From NCBI RefSeq assembly GCF_025264625.1, contig NZ_CP093313.1:6262001-6326000 (forward strand): a stretch of DNA of 64,000 nt, in the 5' to 3' direction. Positions 14,292 to 23,081 of the stretch are shown piece by piece (within the stretch, counting starts at the first letter, position 1; each line of letters begins with the position of its first letter). The notes beneath the pieces are model-generated. The model had not been told where the DNA came from. It ran no database searches and worked only from the letters and a program-made list of their open reading frames with translations. Position numbers and translations under genes: made by a program. Origin of the DNA: Occallatibacter riparius. Its GTDB lineage: Bacteria; Acidobacteriota; Terriglobia; Terriglobales; Acidobacteriaceae.

Positions 14292-16259
14292 TTAACTTGC
14301 ATCCCGCAGCACGCGTGCCAGCTCCGATTCCGGATTCCGCACCGCGTGCGACAGCACATTGCGCCCATAGCGGAACAAAGTGACAAGATTGCTGTTGTAC
14401 CAGCAACACTCCGTCATGTGCGGCGATAGCCCGCAGAGGAAGCGCAGTTTCCTCAGTCGCGGCGGACTCGCCAGAATGGCTGCCGTCAAACGGTGGTTTC
14501 CATCCAGCACCGTCACCGGCTCGTTCTCGTTCACGCCGATGAGGATCACCGCTGCAAAGTCCGCCGCGTCGTGACTCAGGCATTCGCTCATTGCGTGGAT
14601 CTTCTTCACAAAAGAATCCTCAAGCAGGTGCTTCCGGGTCCGCATGCCTTCGGCCACTTCCACGGCTGAGAAGCTTCCACGCGCCACCTTGCGCCATTGC
14701 GCGCGGGGGAAGATCCGGATGTTCTCGAGATCCGCGTGCCCAACTTCAACCTCGTACCACTCGGTATCGGTGGGAAGTTCCTTCCACAGCGCAAGGTGGC
14801 GGATGAACAGCAGGGCCTTCCTTTTGGCGTTCTCTTCAACATCTTCAAAATGCGGATTCTCTATCAGCCACTTCATCGACTTGTAGTCGCGGAACTCGGG
14901 GCAATGAAAGTCGCTCTTCAGGAACTCCGCAATGACCTCGTCCTCCGCCACCCGACGAATGAGCCGGAACGGCCGATCGCTCGGGCCGTGCGCCAAATCT
15001 GCCCCGCCGGTAAGCGAGTTCCACAGGAATGGCACCGCAATGAACACGAACAGCACAACCATCAGCGCCAGCTGCACCAAAACCACTTCTCGCAGATTCG
15101 AGTGGAAGAAGCAGATTGCAGCAATCAATACGCCACTGAATGCAAGCTGCACGTAACTGGTGTTGGCAATCTTGTACGACATTTCGAAGGTGATGATTAC
15201 CGCACCGAGCGAGTAGATCACCGTAGCGAATGCGTAAAGCGCCAGCAGATAAGAGATGCTGTAATGACCCGACGCCTTGAACTCTGCGCCGAACAGATGC
15301 GTCCAGAGTGATGACGGTGCGATACATAGCCCCAGCGCGATCGCTGTCCCCGTGCCCAGCACCAGCATCAGCGACGTTGCTATCACGCGCAGGTCGCGCC
15401 GCTCTTCCTCGTCTCCGCCCGCCACCAGCGGGAATGTGGAATTGACCACCGCCTGCGACAGCGAGAAGATCACGCGGCCCACCATCGCTACCGCCGCGTA
15501 AAGGCCGGCTTCCTTCGCGGCAAAATAGTGGTTCACCATCACGATGCCGCAGTTGTTGATGAGCATCTGCCCGGCAAAGAACACCGCGGACTGGCACGTC
15601 TCGCGAATGACATACGAGCGCTCCAGCGGGTTGCGCATGTTGCCCTGCGTCTTCACCCGAACCGCGTAGTAGGCGACCGCGATCGCTGCGGAGTTCGCCA
15701 CGATCACCCCGCGCACGCCCATGCCCATCAGGATCAGCGTCAGCGATCCCCCCAGCCGCACCGCCTGCTCGAGAATCATGTTCATCGCGAGTGCGCGAAA
15801 ACCGCAGGCGCCCTGAATGTAACCGCGCCGCGTGCCCAGCGGAACATAGAACGCGGCGCCGATGGCGATCAGCGCCACGAGGCTCACGTCAGGCAGATTC
15901 AGATAGTCGGCAACCGGACGTTCGAAGATCGTGAGCCCCAGCGCAACGATGATGCCGCAGGCCCACGCTCCCCGATGAAAGAAGCGATAGACCGCCGACT
16001 TGCCTTCCAGCGTCGGCTGCTGCGCCACCACCTTAGCGGAGATGATCTGAAACGCGAGCGTCAGAGCCGACAGCAGTGTCAGGATCGTATAGACGACTGT
16101 TGCGTGACCGAACCCCTTGGGACCAAGGAAACGGGCGATGGCAATGTTATAGGCCAAATTGATGGCCATCGTGAGCCCGGAGCCCGAAAGCAAAACAAAA
16201 CTACCCCGGATAATGCGGGCCTGAAGCGACCTCGGCTGTTGGGTGACGGAATTCACCAC
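14292..16259 (-). CDS. Polysaccharide flippase fused to a ParB-like C-terminal domain
   Basis: A 655-residue protein starting at GTG (16259), preceded by GGAG. Residues 1 to about 425 form 12 or more membrane helices of the Wzx/MATE-like polysaccharide exporter superfamily (GSGLTMAINLAYNIAIARFL; ISYLLALYAFATVIYSLGAV). Such proteins flip lipid-linked glycans across the inner membrane. After a polar linker, residues about 440-655 form a soluble cytosolic domain with FSAVEVAEGM and the motif VTVLDGNHRL (D586, H589, R590), the hallmark of the ParB/sulfiredoxin fold, whose members include nucleotide-dependent small-molecule kinases and CTP-binding proteins. The frame is unbroken across the junction, so this is a true fusion, not two genes. 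First in a four-gene minus-strand run with STAS and kinase genes. Confidence 0.82.
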   Translation of the reverse strand: MVNSVTQQPRSLQARIIRGSFVLLSGSGLTMAINLAYNIAIARFLGPKGFGHATVVYTILTLLSALTLAFQIISAKVVAQQPTLEGKSAVYRFFHRGAWACGIIVALGLTIFERPVADYLNLPDVSLVALIAIGAAFYVPLGTRRGYIQGACGFRALAMNMILEQAVRLGGSLTLILMGMGVRGVIVANSAAIAVAYYAVRVKTQGNMRNPLERSYVIRETCQSAVFFAGQMLINNCGIVMVNHYFAAKEAGLYAAVAMVGRVIFSLSQAVVNSTFPLVAGGDEEERRDLRVIATSLMLVLGTGTAIALGLCIAPSSLWTHLFGAEFKASGHYSISYLLALYAFATVIYSLGAVIITFEMSYKIANTSYVQLAFSGVLIAAICFFHSNLREVVLVQLALMVVLFVFIAVPFLWNSLTGGADLAHGPSDRPFRLIRRVAEDEVIAEFLKSDFHCPEFRDYKSMKWLIENPHFEDVEENAKRKALLFIRHLALWKELPTDTEWYEVEVGHADLENIRIFPRAQWRKVARGSFSAVEVAEGMRTRKHLLEDSFVKKIHAMSECLSHDAADFAAVILIGVNENEPVTVLDGNHRLTAAILASPPRLRKLRFLCGLSPHMTECCWYNSNLVTLFRYGRNVLSHAVRNPESELARVLRDAS

Positions 16260-16423
16260 TCTACTTCACTCCAGTGCGGGAATAAATTGGGATCAGAGGC
16301 AAATCGAAGTTAATTTTCGGCAACAAGTATTCGGATGCGCAGTTCGGAATCATGGCTGCTCCGAGGGCAGGATTTGCACTCCTGCAACCTGCAGCAACCC
16401 CCAACGCTTCTAATCATGTACCG

Positions 16424-17437
16424 ATGTTGCGACTTACTTCTGCAGCCCTCTTGCTATTTCTGTCGTTCCATGGTTGTTCCGGCCCCGACGCCGCGCAGAT
16501 CCAGCCTTTGAAGCACAAGGCGGTCGGTCCCGCGCCCCAGGTCCTCGCCCTCTACGAGGCATGGTGGGGACATCCCAACCACATCAATATTGGCTATTCG
16601 TCTCACGATCCGGCAGTGGTGTCGCGCCAGATGAAACAGGCCAAGGCGATGGGCATCTCCGCGTTTGTCGTGGACTGGTACGGCGATCGCGAGCCCTTCA
16701 TCGACAAGAGCTACGAAGTCCTTCAAACACAAGCCGAGAAGAACAAATTCCAGATCGCCATGATGTACGACGAAACGAACGACGATGACGGCGCCACCGA
16801 CGAGGCCATTGCCGATCTCACCATGTTCCACGAGACGTATCTGTCACCGAAGGCTTCCGGCCACCAGGCTTATCTAACCTATGAAGGCCGGCCCGTCATC
16901 TTCATCTTTCCCAAGGGCGGCCACACTGACTGGGACAAGGTGCGCAAGCTCGTCAATCAGTGGAAACCCGCTCCGATCCTCATCCAGGAGAACCTGCCCG
17001 GCAAATACGCGAACGATTTCGATGGCTTCTACGCGTGGATCAATCCCGGCCAGGCCGGCTGGAGCGCCGACGGCAGCAACTGGGGCCAGCAGTACCTCGA
17101 CGATTTCTACCGCACCATGGGCTCGAAATACTCTGACAAGATCGTTGTGGGCGGCGCGTGGTCGCAATTCAATGACAGTAAGGCATCCTGGGGATTGAAT
17201 CGCCGCATCGCCGCGCGTTGCGGACAGACCTATCGCGAGACATTCGACTACTGGCGCAAGATCTTCCCCAGCGATCCGCCGCCCTTCATCATGGTGGAAA
17301 CCTGGAACGATCACGAAGAAGGCACAGCAGTGGAGAACGGCCTGCCGAATTGCAGCAACCCGTCGCAAGGCCCGCTCTCACCCGCTGCGGCCGTCACAAC
17401 GCCGACGGATAAAAGCTCGCCGCCCGCTAAGGACTAA
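16424..17437 (+). CDS. GH71/GH99-like lipoprotein
   Basis: A 337-residue protein from the ATG at 16424, which opens a lipoprotein signal with lipobox LSFHGC. The mature part begins VLALYEAWWGHPNH and contains MGISAFVVDWYG, a pattern of the GH71/GH99-like group, which includes endo-alpha-mannanases. ENLPGKYANDFDGFYAWINP and PPFIMVETWNDHEEGTAVE, with Glu and Asp residues suited for catalysis, support the same family. The C-terminal tail is Ser/Pro-rich. Likely anchored in the envelope and acting on an alpha-linked glycan. It diverges from the flippase-fusion gene (164-base gap), so a role in trimming the same polymer is plausible. Confidence 0.75.
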   Translation: MLRLTSAALLLFLSFHGCSGPDAAQIQPLKHKAVGPAPQVLALYEAWWGHPNHINIGYSSHDPAVVSRQMKQAKAMGISAFVVDWYGDREPFIDKSYEVLQTQAEKNKFQIAMMYDETNDDDGATDEAIADLTMFHETYLSPKASGHQAYLTYEGRPVIFIFPKGGHTDWDKVRKLVNQWKPAPILIQENLPGKYANDFDGFYAWINPGQAGWSADGSNWGQQYLDDFYRTMGSKYSDKIVVGGAWSQFNDSKASWGLNRRIAARCGQTYRETFDYWRKIFPSDPPPFIMVETWNDHEEGTAVENGLPNCSNPSQGPLSPAAAVTTPTDKSSPPAKD

Positions 17438-17457
17438 CCTCCTCACGACCGTAGTGC

Positions 17458-17494
17458 AAGGCCGGAGCCCACATGCTCCGGCCTTTCGTCTTTT
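17458..17494 (+). terminator. Rho-independent terminator of the GH71/99-like gene
   Basis: AAGGCCGGAGC (17458-17468), CCACAT, GCTCCGGCCTT (17475-17485), then TCGTCTTTT. Confidence 0.88.
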
Positions 17495-17590
17495 ACCAGA
17501 ACGGCAAATCCGCGCCGTCCGATTCCCTGCGGTGCGCCTGCTCTCCTATAGTGGTGTTCATCGCTTTCGCGCTGGACGAACACCCCGAAC

Positions 17591-18874
17591 ATGCTTCTTG
17601 CCCTTCTCGGCACTCTCACCATCCTCGGGCTCATGGCCGCGATCCTCAGCAAGAGGGTCTCGCCCATGGTCGCGCTCACAGCCTTCCCGGTCATCGCATC
17701 GCTGTGCGCCGGCTTTGGCCTTCAGACGGGCAAGTTCATGCTCGCCGGCATAGAGGCGATCTCGGGTGTCATCGGCATGTTCGTCTTCGCCATTCTGTTC
17801 TTCGGCATCATGACCGACGCCGGGATGTTGCAGCCGTTCATCGCATGGCTGCTGCGGGTGGTCGGCCGCAAGCCGTCGCGCATCGTTCCCGGCACAGCGC
17901 TGCTCGCGCTGCTGGTTCATCTGGATGGATCGGGCGCGGTCACGTTCCTTGTGACCATTCCGGCGCTCCTTCCGCTCTACGAAGAATTGGGAATCGATCG
18001 CCGCATCCTGGCATGTGTCGCCTCCATGGCAGCCGGCGTGAACTTCCTCCCCTGGACCGGACCCATGCTCCGCTCCTCGGCGGCATTGCACATTCCGGTA
18101 TCAACAATCTTCGTGCCCATGGTCGCTGTTCAGGCAGTGGGACTCGTCTTCGTCTTCACCGCATCCATCCTGCTCGGCCGCCGCGAAGAACGCCGCCTCC
18201 AGGGCTCCGCAAGCATGATCCCGAATGCAGTCAATGCGACTGCACCAAAAGCACTGCCGCGCAACTTCGCCTTCAATGTCGTGCTCACGATTATCGTTCT
18301 TGCGGTCATGATCAGCGGCAAGGCCGATCCCGTAGTCGTATTCATGCTCGGAACGATCATTGCGCTCACCGTCAACTTCCGCGATCTCAAATCACAGCAG
18401 GAACGAATCACGGCGCACGCACCGGCCGCCATCCTCATGGCGAGCATTTTGTTTGCAGCCGGCGCATTCACGGGGATCATGAAGGGGACCGGCATGATCA
18501 ATGCGATGGCATCAACCGCGGTGCAGCATCTGCCTCAGCACGGATTGCGCTTGATGCCGCTTGGGCTCGCCATCCTTTCGATGCCGCTGAGCCTCTTCTT
18601 TGATCCCGACTCGTTCTACTTCGGAGTTCTGCCCGTGCTTGCCGGCGCCGGAGCGCATGCGGGCATTCAGCCTGTGACCATGGCTCAGGCCTCGCTGATC
18701 GGCTTGCACACCACCGGATTCCCCGTCAGCCCGCTCACGCCCGCAACCTACCTGGTCGTCGGCCTGTCAGGAATCAGTCTCGCGCAACATCAGCGTTACA
18801 CCATTCCATTTCTCTTCGGCGCGTCGGTGCTGATGACCGTCGCCGCGCTTGTATTGGGAATCATTCCGCTCTGA
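17591..18874 (+). CDS. CitMHS family citrate/metal:proton symporter
   Basis: A 427-residue membrane carrier with about 11-12 helices. Family landmarks are FFGIMTDAGMLQPFI, LLVHLDGSGAVTFLVTIPAL, AAGVNFLPWTGPMLRSSAAL and FDPDSFYFGVLPVL, all typical of CitMHS proteins that import Mg- or Ca-citrate complexes. The start at 17591 has no clear ribosome binding site, though no better in-frame codon is near. The AtuA gene follows after 18 bases, so the transporter probably brings in the substrate of the AtuA pair, likely a di- or tricarboxylate or related hydroxy acid. Confidence 0.9.
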   Translation: MLLALLGTLTILGLMAAILSKRVSPMVALTAFPVIASLCAGFGLQTGKFMLAGIEAISGVIGMFVFAILFFGIMTDAGMLQPFIAWLLRVVGRKPSRIVPGTALLALLVHLDGSGAVTFLVTIPALLPLYEELGIDRRILACVASMAAGVNFLPWTGPMLRSSAALHIPVSTIFVPMVAVQAVGLVFVFTASILLGRREERRLQGSASMIPNAVNATAPKALPRNFAFNVVLTIIVLAVMISGKADPVVVFMLGTIIALTVNFRDLKSQQERITAHAPAAILMASILFAAGAFTGIMKGTGMINAMASTAVQHLPQHGLRLMPLGLAILSMPLSLFFDPDSFYFGVLPVLAGAGAHAGIQPVTMAQASLIGLHTTGFPVSPLTPATYLVVGLSGISLAQHQRYTIPFLFGASVLMTVAALVLGIIPL

Positions 18875-18892
18875 ACAACTGGAGGGAACGCA

Positions 18893-20224
18893 TTGAAGAC
18901 TGTACGTATCGGCTGCGGCGCCGGCTACTCGGGCGACAGAATCGAGCCAGCTGTGGAACTCGCCGCCAAGGGCTCTCTCCAATACCTCGTCTTTGAATGC
19001 CTCGCCGAGCGCACCATTGCCCTCGCACAGAAAGCGCGCATGGCCGATCCGGACGCGGGATTCGATCCTCTTCTCGAGGAGCGCATGGAGGCCGTGCTTC
19101 CCCTCTGCGTGAACAACGGCATCCGCATTATCAGCAACATGGGAGCCGCAAATCCCGAGGCCGCCGTAGCGCGGACCCAGACCATCGCCCGCCGCCTTGG
19201 CTTCAGCGGATTGTGCATCGCCGCAGTCACTGGAGACGACGTGCTGGCGCAGATGCGTTCGGGCGAGGTCCCAATCGAGTCCCTCGAAACCGCACTTCCC
19301 GATCCGCAGACATGGGTCTCCGCCAATGCCTATCTCGGTGTCGCGCCGATTCTGAAGGCACTCGAAGATCGCGCGGACATTATCCTCACCGGCCGCGTCG
19401 CCGACCCTGCGCTGTTTCTTGCGCCGCTGATCCACGAGTTCGGCTGGTCGCTTGAAGATTGGAACCTCCTCGGGCAAGGCACGCTCGTCGGCCATCTGCT
19501 GGAGTGCGCGGGCCAGCTCACGGGCGGATACTTCGCCGATCCCGGCTACAAGGACGTGCCCGGCCTCGCGCATCTCGGGTTCCCTATCGCTGAGGTCATC
19601 CCTGATGGGAGCGCCATCTTCAGCAAAGTGGAAGGCTCGGGCGGCGTGCTTAATCGCGCCACCTGCACCGAGCAGCTGCTCTACGAGATCCAGGACCCGG
19701 CAGCTTACTTCACGCCGGATGTCATTGCCGATTTCTCTCAAGTCATCATCGAGGAGATTGGCCCGGATCGCGTTCGCGTCACTGGAGGCCGCGGGCGTGC
19801 CCGCCCTGCTACTCTCAAGGTCTCCCTTGGCTACAACGATGGATTCATTGGCGAGGGTCAAATCTCCTTCGCCGGTCCCAACGCAGTGCGTCGCGCTGAA
19901 CTGGCACGCGACATCCTGGCCGAGCGCCTTAACGGAAGCGGCATTTCTGAGCTGCGCTTCGATTTCATCGGAATGAGCTCCGTTCACGGCCCGCAGCTCT
20001 CAGCAAGCGCCCCCGAGCCGTACGAGGTGCGTCTGCGAGCCGCGGGAAGAGCCTTTTCGCGACGCTCCGCAGCGCGCATTCAGCAGGAAGTCGAGGCGCT
20101 CTACACCAATGGCCCCGCGGGGGGAGGCGGCGCTTCCGGCTCAACGAAAGAAGTGCTGGCCATCCATTCCGCACTCATTCCGCGCGATGAAATTCAGTAC
20201 AACATCAACATGAGGGCTTCCTAA
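18893..20224 (+). CDS. AtuA family protein (DUF1446)
   Basis: A 443-residue cytosolic protein starting at TTG (18893), chosen because GGAGGG lies six to seven bases before it and MKTVRIGCGAGYSGDRIEPA matches the family N-terminus. Other family landmarks are NMGAANPEAA, ILTGRVADPALFLAPLIHEF, and GHLLECAGQLTGGYFADPGY. AtuA was named from acyclic terpene use in Pseudomonas, but most homologues sit next to organic acid carriers and their reaction is unknown. A Gly-rich stretch (PAGGGGASG) lies near the C-terminus. The separate ferredoxin-like partner begins one base after the stop codon. Confidence 0.85.
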   Translation: MKTVRIGCGAGYSGDRIEPAVELAAKGSLQYLVFECLAERTIALAQKARMADPDAGFDPLLEERMEAVLPLCVNNGIRIISNMGAANPEAAVARTQTIARRLGFSGLCIAAVTGDDVLAQMRSGEVPIESLETALPDPQTWVSANAYLGVAPILKALEDRADIILTGRVADPALFLAPLIHEFGWSLEDWNLLGQGTLVGHLLECAGQLTGGYFADPGYKDVPGLAHLGFPIAEVIPDGSAIFSKVEGSGGVLNRATCTEQLLYEIQDPAAYFTPDVIADFSQVIIEEIGPDRVRVTGGRGRARPATLKVSLGYNDGFIGEGQISFAGPNAVRRAELARDILAERLNGSGISELRFDFIGMSSVHGPQLSASAPEPYEVRLRAAGRAFSRRSAARIQQEVEALYTNGPAGGGGASGSTKEVLAIHSALIPRDEIQYNINMRAS

Positions 20225-20225
20225 G

Positions 20226-20525
20226 ATGCGTCTGATCGACATTGCTCATGCCCGCGCCGGCGACAAAGGCAGCATCGTCACGCTGTCACTCACTGCCCGC
20301 CGCGCAGAGGACTTCCCGCTGCTGGAGCAAGGCGTCACAGCGGCTCGCGTCGCCCAGCACTTCGAAGAATTTCTTGACGGCCCTGTTCAGCGCTACGAAC
20401 TTCCGCAACTTGGTGCGCTGAACTTCGTTCTGCGCAGGAAGAGGGAATATGGCGTAACGCGCTCGCTGGCGCTCGACGCACACGGGAAATGCTTCTCGTC
20501 TGCCCTGCTTGCAATGGAGATTTAG
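20226..20525 (+). CDS. AtuA-like ferredoxin-fold partner protein
   Basis: A 99-residue protein corresponding to the C-terminal domain that is part of AtuA in other bacteria. Landmarks are LIDIAHARAGDKGSIV and LGALNFVLRRKREYGVTRSL. The start ATG follows the AtuA stop codon by a single base (TAAGATG), so translation is coupled and equal amounts of both proteins are expected. The pair most likely acts as one enzyme or complex downstream of the CitMHS carrier. Confidence 0.85.
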   Translation: MRLIDIAHARAGDKGSIVTLSLTARRAEDFPLLEQGVTAARVAQHFEEFLDGPVQRYELPQLGALNFVLRRKREYGVTRSLALDAHGKCFSSALLAMEI

Positions 20526-20529
20526 GGCG

Positions 20530-20570
20530 AGAAAAGAAAAAGCGCGGCAGGTTTGCCGCGCCTCTCTTCC
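20530..20570. terminator. Bidirectional terminator between convergent genes
   Basis: GCGCGGCA (20542-20549), GGTT, TGCCGCGC (20554-20561). The minus-strand tail is TTTTTCTTTTC (strong) and the plus-strand tail CTCTCTTCC (weak). It serves the GT2 gene ending at 20606 and the AtuA operon. Confidence 0.82.
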
Positions 20571-20605
20571 GTTGAACCGGCACTCAAGCGCCGGCACATA
20601 AGCAG

Positions 20606-21637
20606 TTAAGCAGCCCTGGTGACATCGTTTCCGTAGGCTTCGGCAGCGGAGATGGCGTAAGCTTCGCCCACCGTGCCGTACCCGCCCGGCAGCGCGATCA
20701 TGCCAACCTGGCTCGCGATCTTGACCTGCGAACGGTGCACCTGGCTAATAAGCGACAGCGGACGGTTGCGGACTTCATCATACACGCGGCCAATGTACTC
20801 GCCCAGGATGCCGATCGACAGCAGCAGCAACCCGCCCATGAAGAAGACCGAGGCAGCGACGCCGAAGCCGGCCGTCACAATGGCCGACGTAGGCAGCGCC
20901 ATGCAAAGCGCGAGCATCATCGCCACTGTCGTTGAAAAGCCCATCAACGCAAAGCTGAGCCGCAGCGGCTTGTAGCTGAAGCTGGTGATGGCATCCATCG
21001 CATACTTGATGCGGCTGATGAACGAGAGCTTGCCCTCGCCACCGAGTCGGTCGTTGCGATCGTAGTAGACGATCGAGTTCTTGTAGCCCACCCATGCCCG
21101 CAGGCCAGGCAAATACCGGTTCTTCTCACGCATCGCCAGCACTGAGTCAAGCGCCTTGCGATCCATGAGGCTGAAGATGCCCGCGTTGAGCGGAATCGGA
21201 TAGTCGGCCAGTGCGCCGAGCACGCGATAGAACATCGGGAACAGGAATGCGAGGAGTTTGCGGCTCTCCTGGCGGCTGCGGCGCACGCCCACAACCACCT
21301 CGGCGCCTTCACGCCATGCGTCGATGAGCTGCGGCAGAACCTCAGGCGGATCCTGGAAGTCGCCGTCCATAAGGATGATCGCGCGGCCGCGCGCGGTTTG
21401 AAGGCCAGCCGAGATCGCGCCCATGTGGCCCCAGTTGCGAGAGAGCTCCACGACGACGACGTGAGAATCTACGGCCTGCAGTCCTTTCAGAAGCTCCAGT
21501 GAGGAATCTGTCGATCCGTCGTTCACGTAGACGACTTCCCAGTCGTCCACCACGCCCTTGAGAGCGCTGGCTACTGCCTCGTGGAAACGAACGACGAGTT
21601 CTTCCTCGTTGTAGATGGGGACAACTACTGAGACCAT
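20606..21637 (-). CDS. GT2 glycosyltransferase, polyprenyl-phosphate type (DPM1/GtrB/ArnC-like)
   Basis: A 343-residue protein. The N-terminal GT-A domain has VSVVVPIYNEEEL, YVNDGSTDSS and LMDGDFQDPPEVLPQL (DxD-type metal site), and two C-terminal helices lie at about 232-290 (LSFALMGFSTTVAMMLALCM; GFGVAASVFFMGGLLLLSIG). This layout is that of enzymes that move a sugar from a nucleotide donor to a polyprenyl phosphate at the inner face of the membrane. CAGGAG lies at a good distance from the ATG. It follows the four-gene envelope operon (21741-25953) on the same strand with a 103-base gap and may share its transcript. Confidence 0.92.
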   Translation of the reverse strand: MVSVVVPIYNEEELVVRFHEAVASALKGVVDDWEVVYVNDGSTDSSLELLKGLQAVDSHVVVVELSRNWGHMGAISAGLQTARGRAIILMDGDFQDPPEVLPQLIDAWREGAEVVVGVRRSRQESRKLLAFLFPMFYRVLGALADYPIPLNAGIFSLMDRKALDSVLAMREKNRYLPGLRAWVGYKNSIVYYDRNDRLGGEGKLSFISRIKYAMDAITSFSYKPLRLSFALMGFSTTVAMMLALCMALPTSAIVTAGFGVAASVFFMGGLLLLSIGILGEYIGRVYDEVRNRPLSLISQVHRSQVKIASQVGMIALPGGYGTVGEAYAISAAEAYGNDVTRAA

Positions 21638-21740
21638 ATATCCAAACTCCTGAGTCTTATTCTTTTTTTGCGTGCGAATGCACTTTCTTGTCGTTCTATC
21701 TTGCTAATCTTCGGGCCCGTTCTATCAGCGCTTCCCGGCC

Positions 21741-22232
21741 CTACTCTGCCTGCAAAACCCGAACCCGCCAGCGAACTTCCGTCGGCGTCATCACCACCAC
21801 ATACCGCGCGTGCACCGGCTGCGTGGCTACAACCTTGTCCTTATCGCTCACCTGCATGTCGTACTCGACATTGTCGACCAGTTCCACGGAGAGACCCTCA
21901 GGCGAATAAAAAGCGATCTGAATATCGTGCGAGCGATCCTGATAGCTTGTCTTCATTCCCAGTTTGGCCTGTTGCCGAATCGTGTCGGCTAGCTTTTGCT
22001 TTGCGGTTCCGACAAAGTCGCGATCGAGCAGTTCGGGGCGATTCTGTTCGAGCGCAGCCTTCAGGCTCTGCCATGATTCGATGTAGTTTTTAACCACTGC
22101 GGTTGCAGTCTGATCTGCAAGAATTCGCGGTCCCTCTAGGTGAGACGGCTCCACGTGCACCGCCGCCTGCGCCAGAATCCCCACGGATGCCGCGCCAAAT
22201 GCCGTGAATAGAACAAGAACGGACCTCAGCAT
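21741..22232 (-). CDS. Small secreted protein of unknown function
   Basis: A 163-residue protein with a signal peptide (MLRSVLVLFTAFGAASVGIL, cleavage near AQA). The mature part (VVKNYIESWQSLKAALEQNR, then IQIAFYSPEGLSVELVDNVE) resembles the NTF2-like fold of periplasmic proteins, but the match is by eye only. The ATG lies three bases past the stop of the preceding gene and GGGGGAAG sits ahead of it. Last of four genes on the minus strand (25953 to 21741). Confidence 0.68.
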   Translation of the reverse strand: MLRSVLVLFTAFGAASVGILAQAAVHVEPSHLEGPRILADQTATAVVKNYIESWQSLKAALEQNRPELLDRDFVGTAKQKLADTIRQQAKLGMKTSYQDRSHDIQIAFYSPEGLSVELVDNVEYDMQVSDKDKVVATQPVHARYVVVMTPTEVRWRVRVLQAE

Positions 22233-22235
22233 GGC

Positions 22236-23081
22236 CTACTTCCCCCAATGAATCTGGTTGCCGAGCACAACGCCGCTGGCCACCGAAATGTTCGCTCCTG
22301 GATACGCCGGCATCTCCACCTTCGCCACTCCGCGCTTCAGCGGGACATCTACGATGGATTGCGCGCCGTTATATGTCTCCGTGAACGTGACGATCGTGCC
22401 ATCCGGAACAGCATTCCCACTGCAGTCGTGCACCGGATCTGTCTCAAGCGCAATCTTTTGCCCTGAAGGCTTCGCGCTCATTCGCAGCGTGCACGGATCT
22501 CCCGGCACCTGGCCGATAATCCTCGTCGAGGAAACGTCGCCGGCCTTGGCGATGAAGTGCGCCGCGCCTTCTTTCGGCGAAGAATCCATCGCGATCCAAG
22601 CAGCGCCGTTTTTCGACTGCGCCGTTCGGTTCTCGCTTGCACCCGACGGAGTGGTCAGGCTGAACGAGATCGGCGTCGGCGATGTCACCAGGTTCTTGTA
22701 CGAATCGAACACGTACACCGCCCCGGTGATGCCGTTATGCAACCCCACGGGCAGCCGCGAAGGCCGTGCCAGGAAGTTGACATCGGCCACCTTCGCCGGC
22801 GTCACGTCGAACGACACCACATCGTTGGGCGCGCTCGACACGAAGGCCACGTAGCGTCCTGCATTATAGAGCGTGCCTTCCGGAATCGAGATCGCGCCAC
22901 CCAGTTGCGCGTCGCGCTTGATCACCTGCCCGATACCGACGATGTAAAGCGTGGCCTGTCCGCTGCCGCCGCTTTCAATCGAGAACGCGCTGCCCGCCTG
23001 CACCGTCTTGGGAGCCGTCAGCTGTCCGAACGCCGGCGTAACAGCCATGGCGGCCAGCAGCGCGATCACCTTGCGCTTCAC
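22236..23081 (-). CDS. Secreted protein of unknown function with Ig-like character
   Basis: A 281-residue protein starting at GTG (23081), four-base overlap GTGA with the preceding stop codon and GGGAGG just before. The signal peptide is VKRKVIALLAAMAVTPAFG. The mature region has beta-strand-rich, Ig-like phrases (QAGSAFSIESGGSGQATLYI; HNGITGAVYVFDSYKNLVTS) as in invasin or filamin-type domains. Two Cys (PCTLRM, HDCSGN) could pair. Probably acts outside the cytoplasm together with the proteins of its operon. Confidence 0.7.
   Translation of the reverse strand: MKRKVIALLAAMAVTPAFGQLTAPKTVQAGSAFSIESGGSGQATLYIVGIGQVIKRDAQLGGAISIPEGTLYNAGRYVAFVSSAPNDVVSFDVTPAKVADVNFLARPSRLPVGLHNGITGAVYVFDSYKNLVTSPTPISFSLTTPSGASENRTAQSKNGAAWIAMDSSPKEGAAHFIAKAGDVSSTRIIGQVPGDPCTLRMSAKPSGQKIALETDPVHDCSGNAVPDGTIVTFTETYNGAQSIVDVPLKRGVAKVEMPAYPGANISVASGVVLGNQIHWGK

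Noticed and set aside
18767..19987. 406-codon minus-strand frame opposite the AtuA gene
   Set aside because: AtuA family residues are conserved on the plus strand and the mirror frame crosses the CitMHS/AtuA junction.
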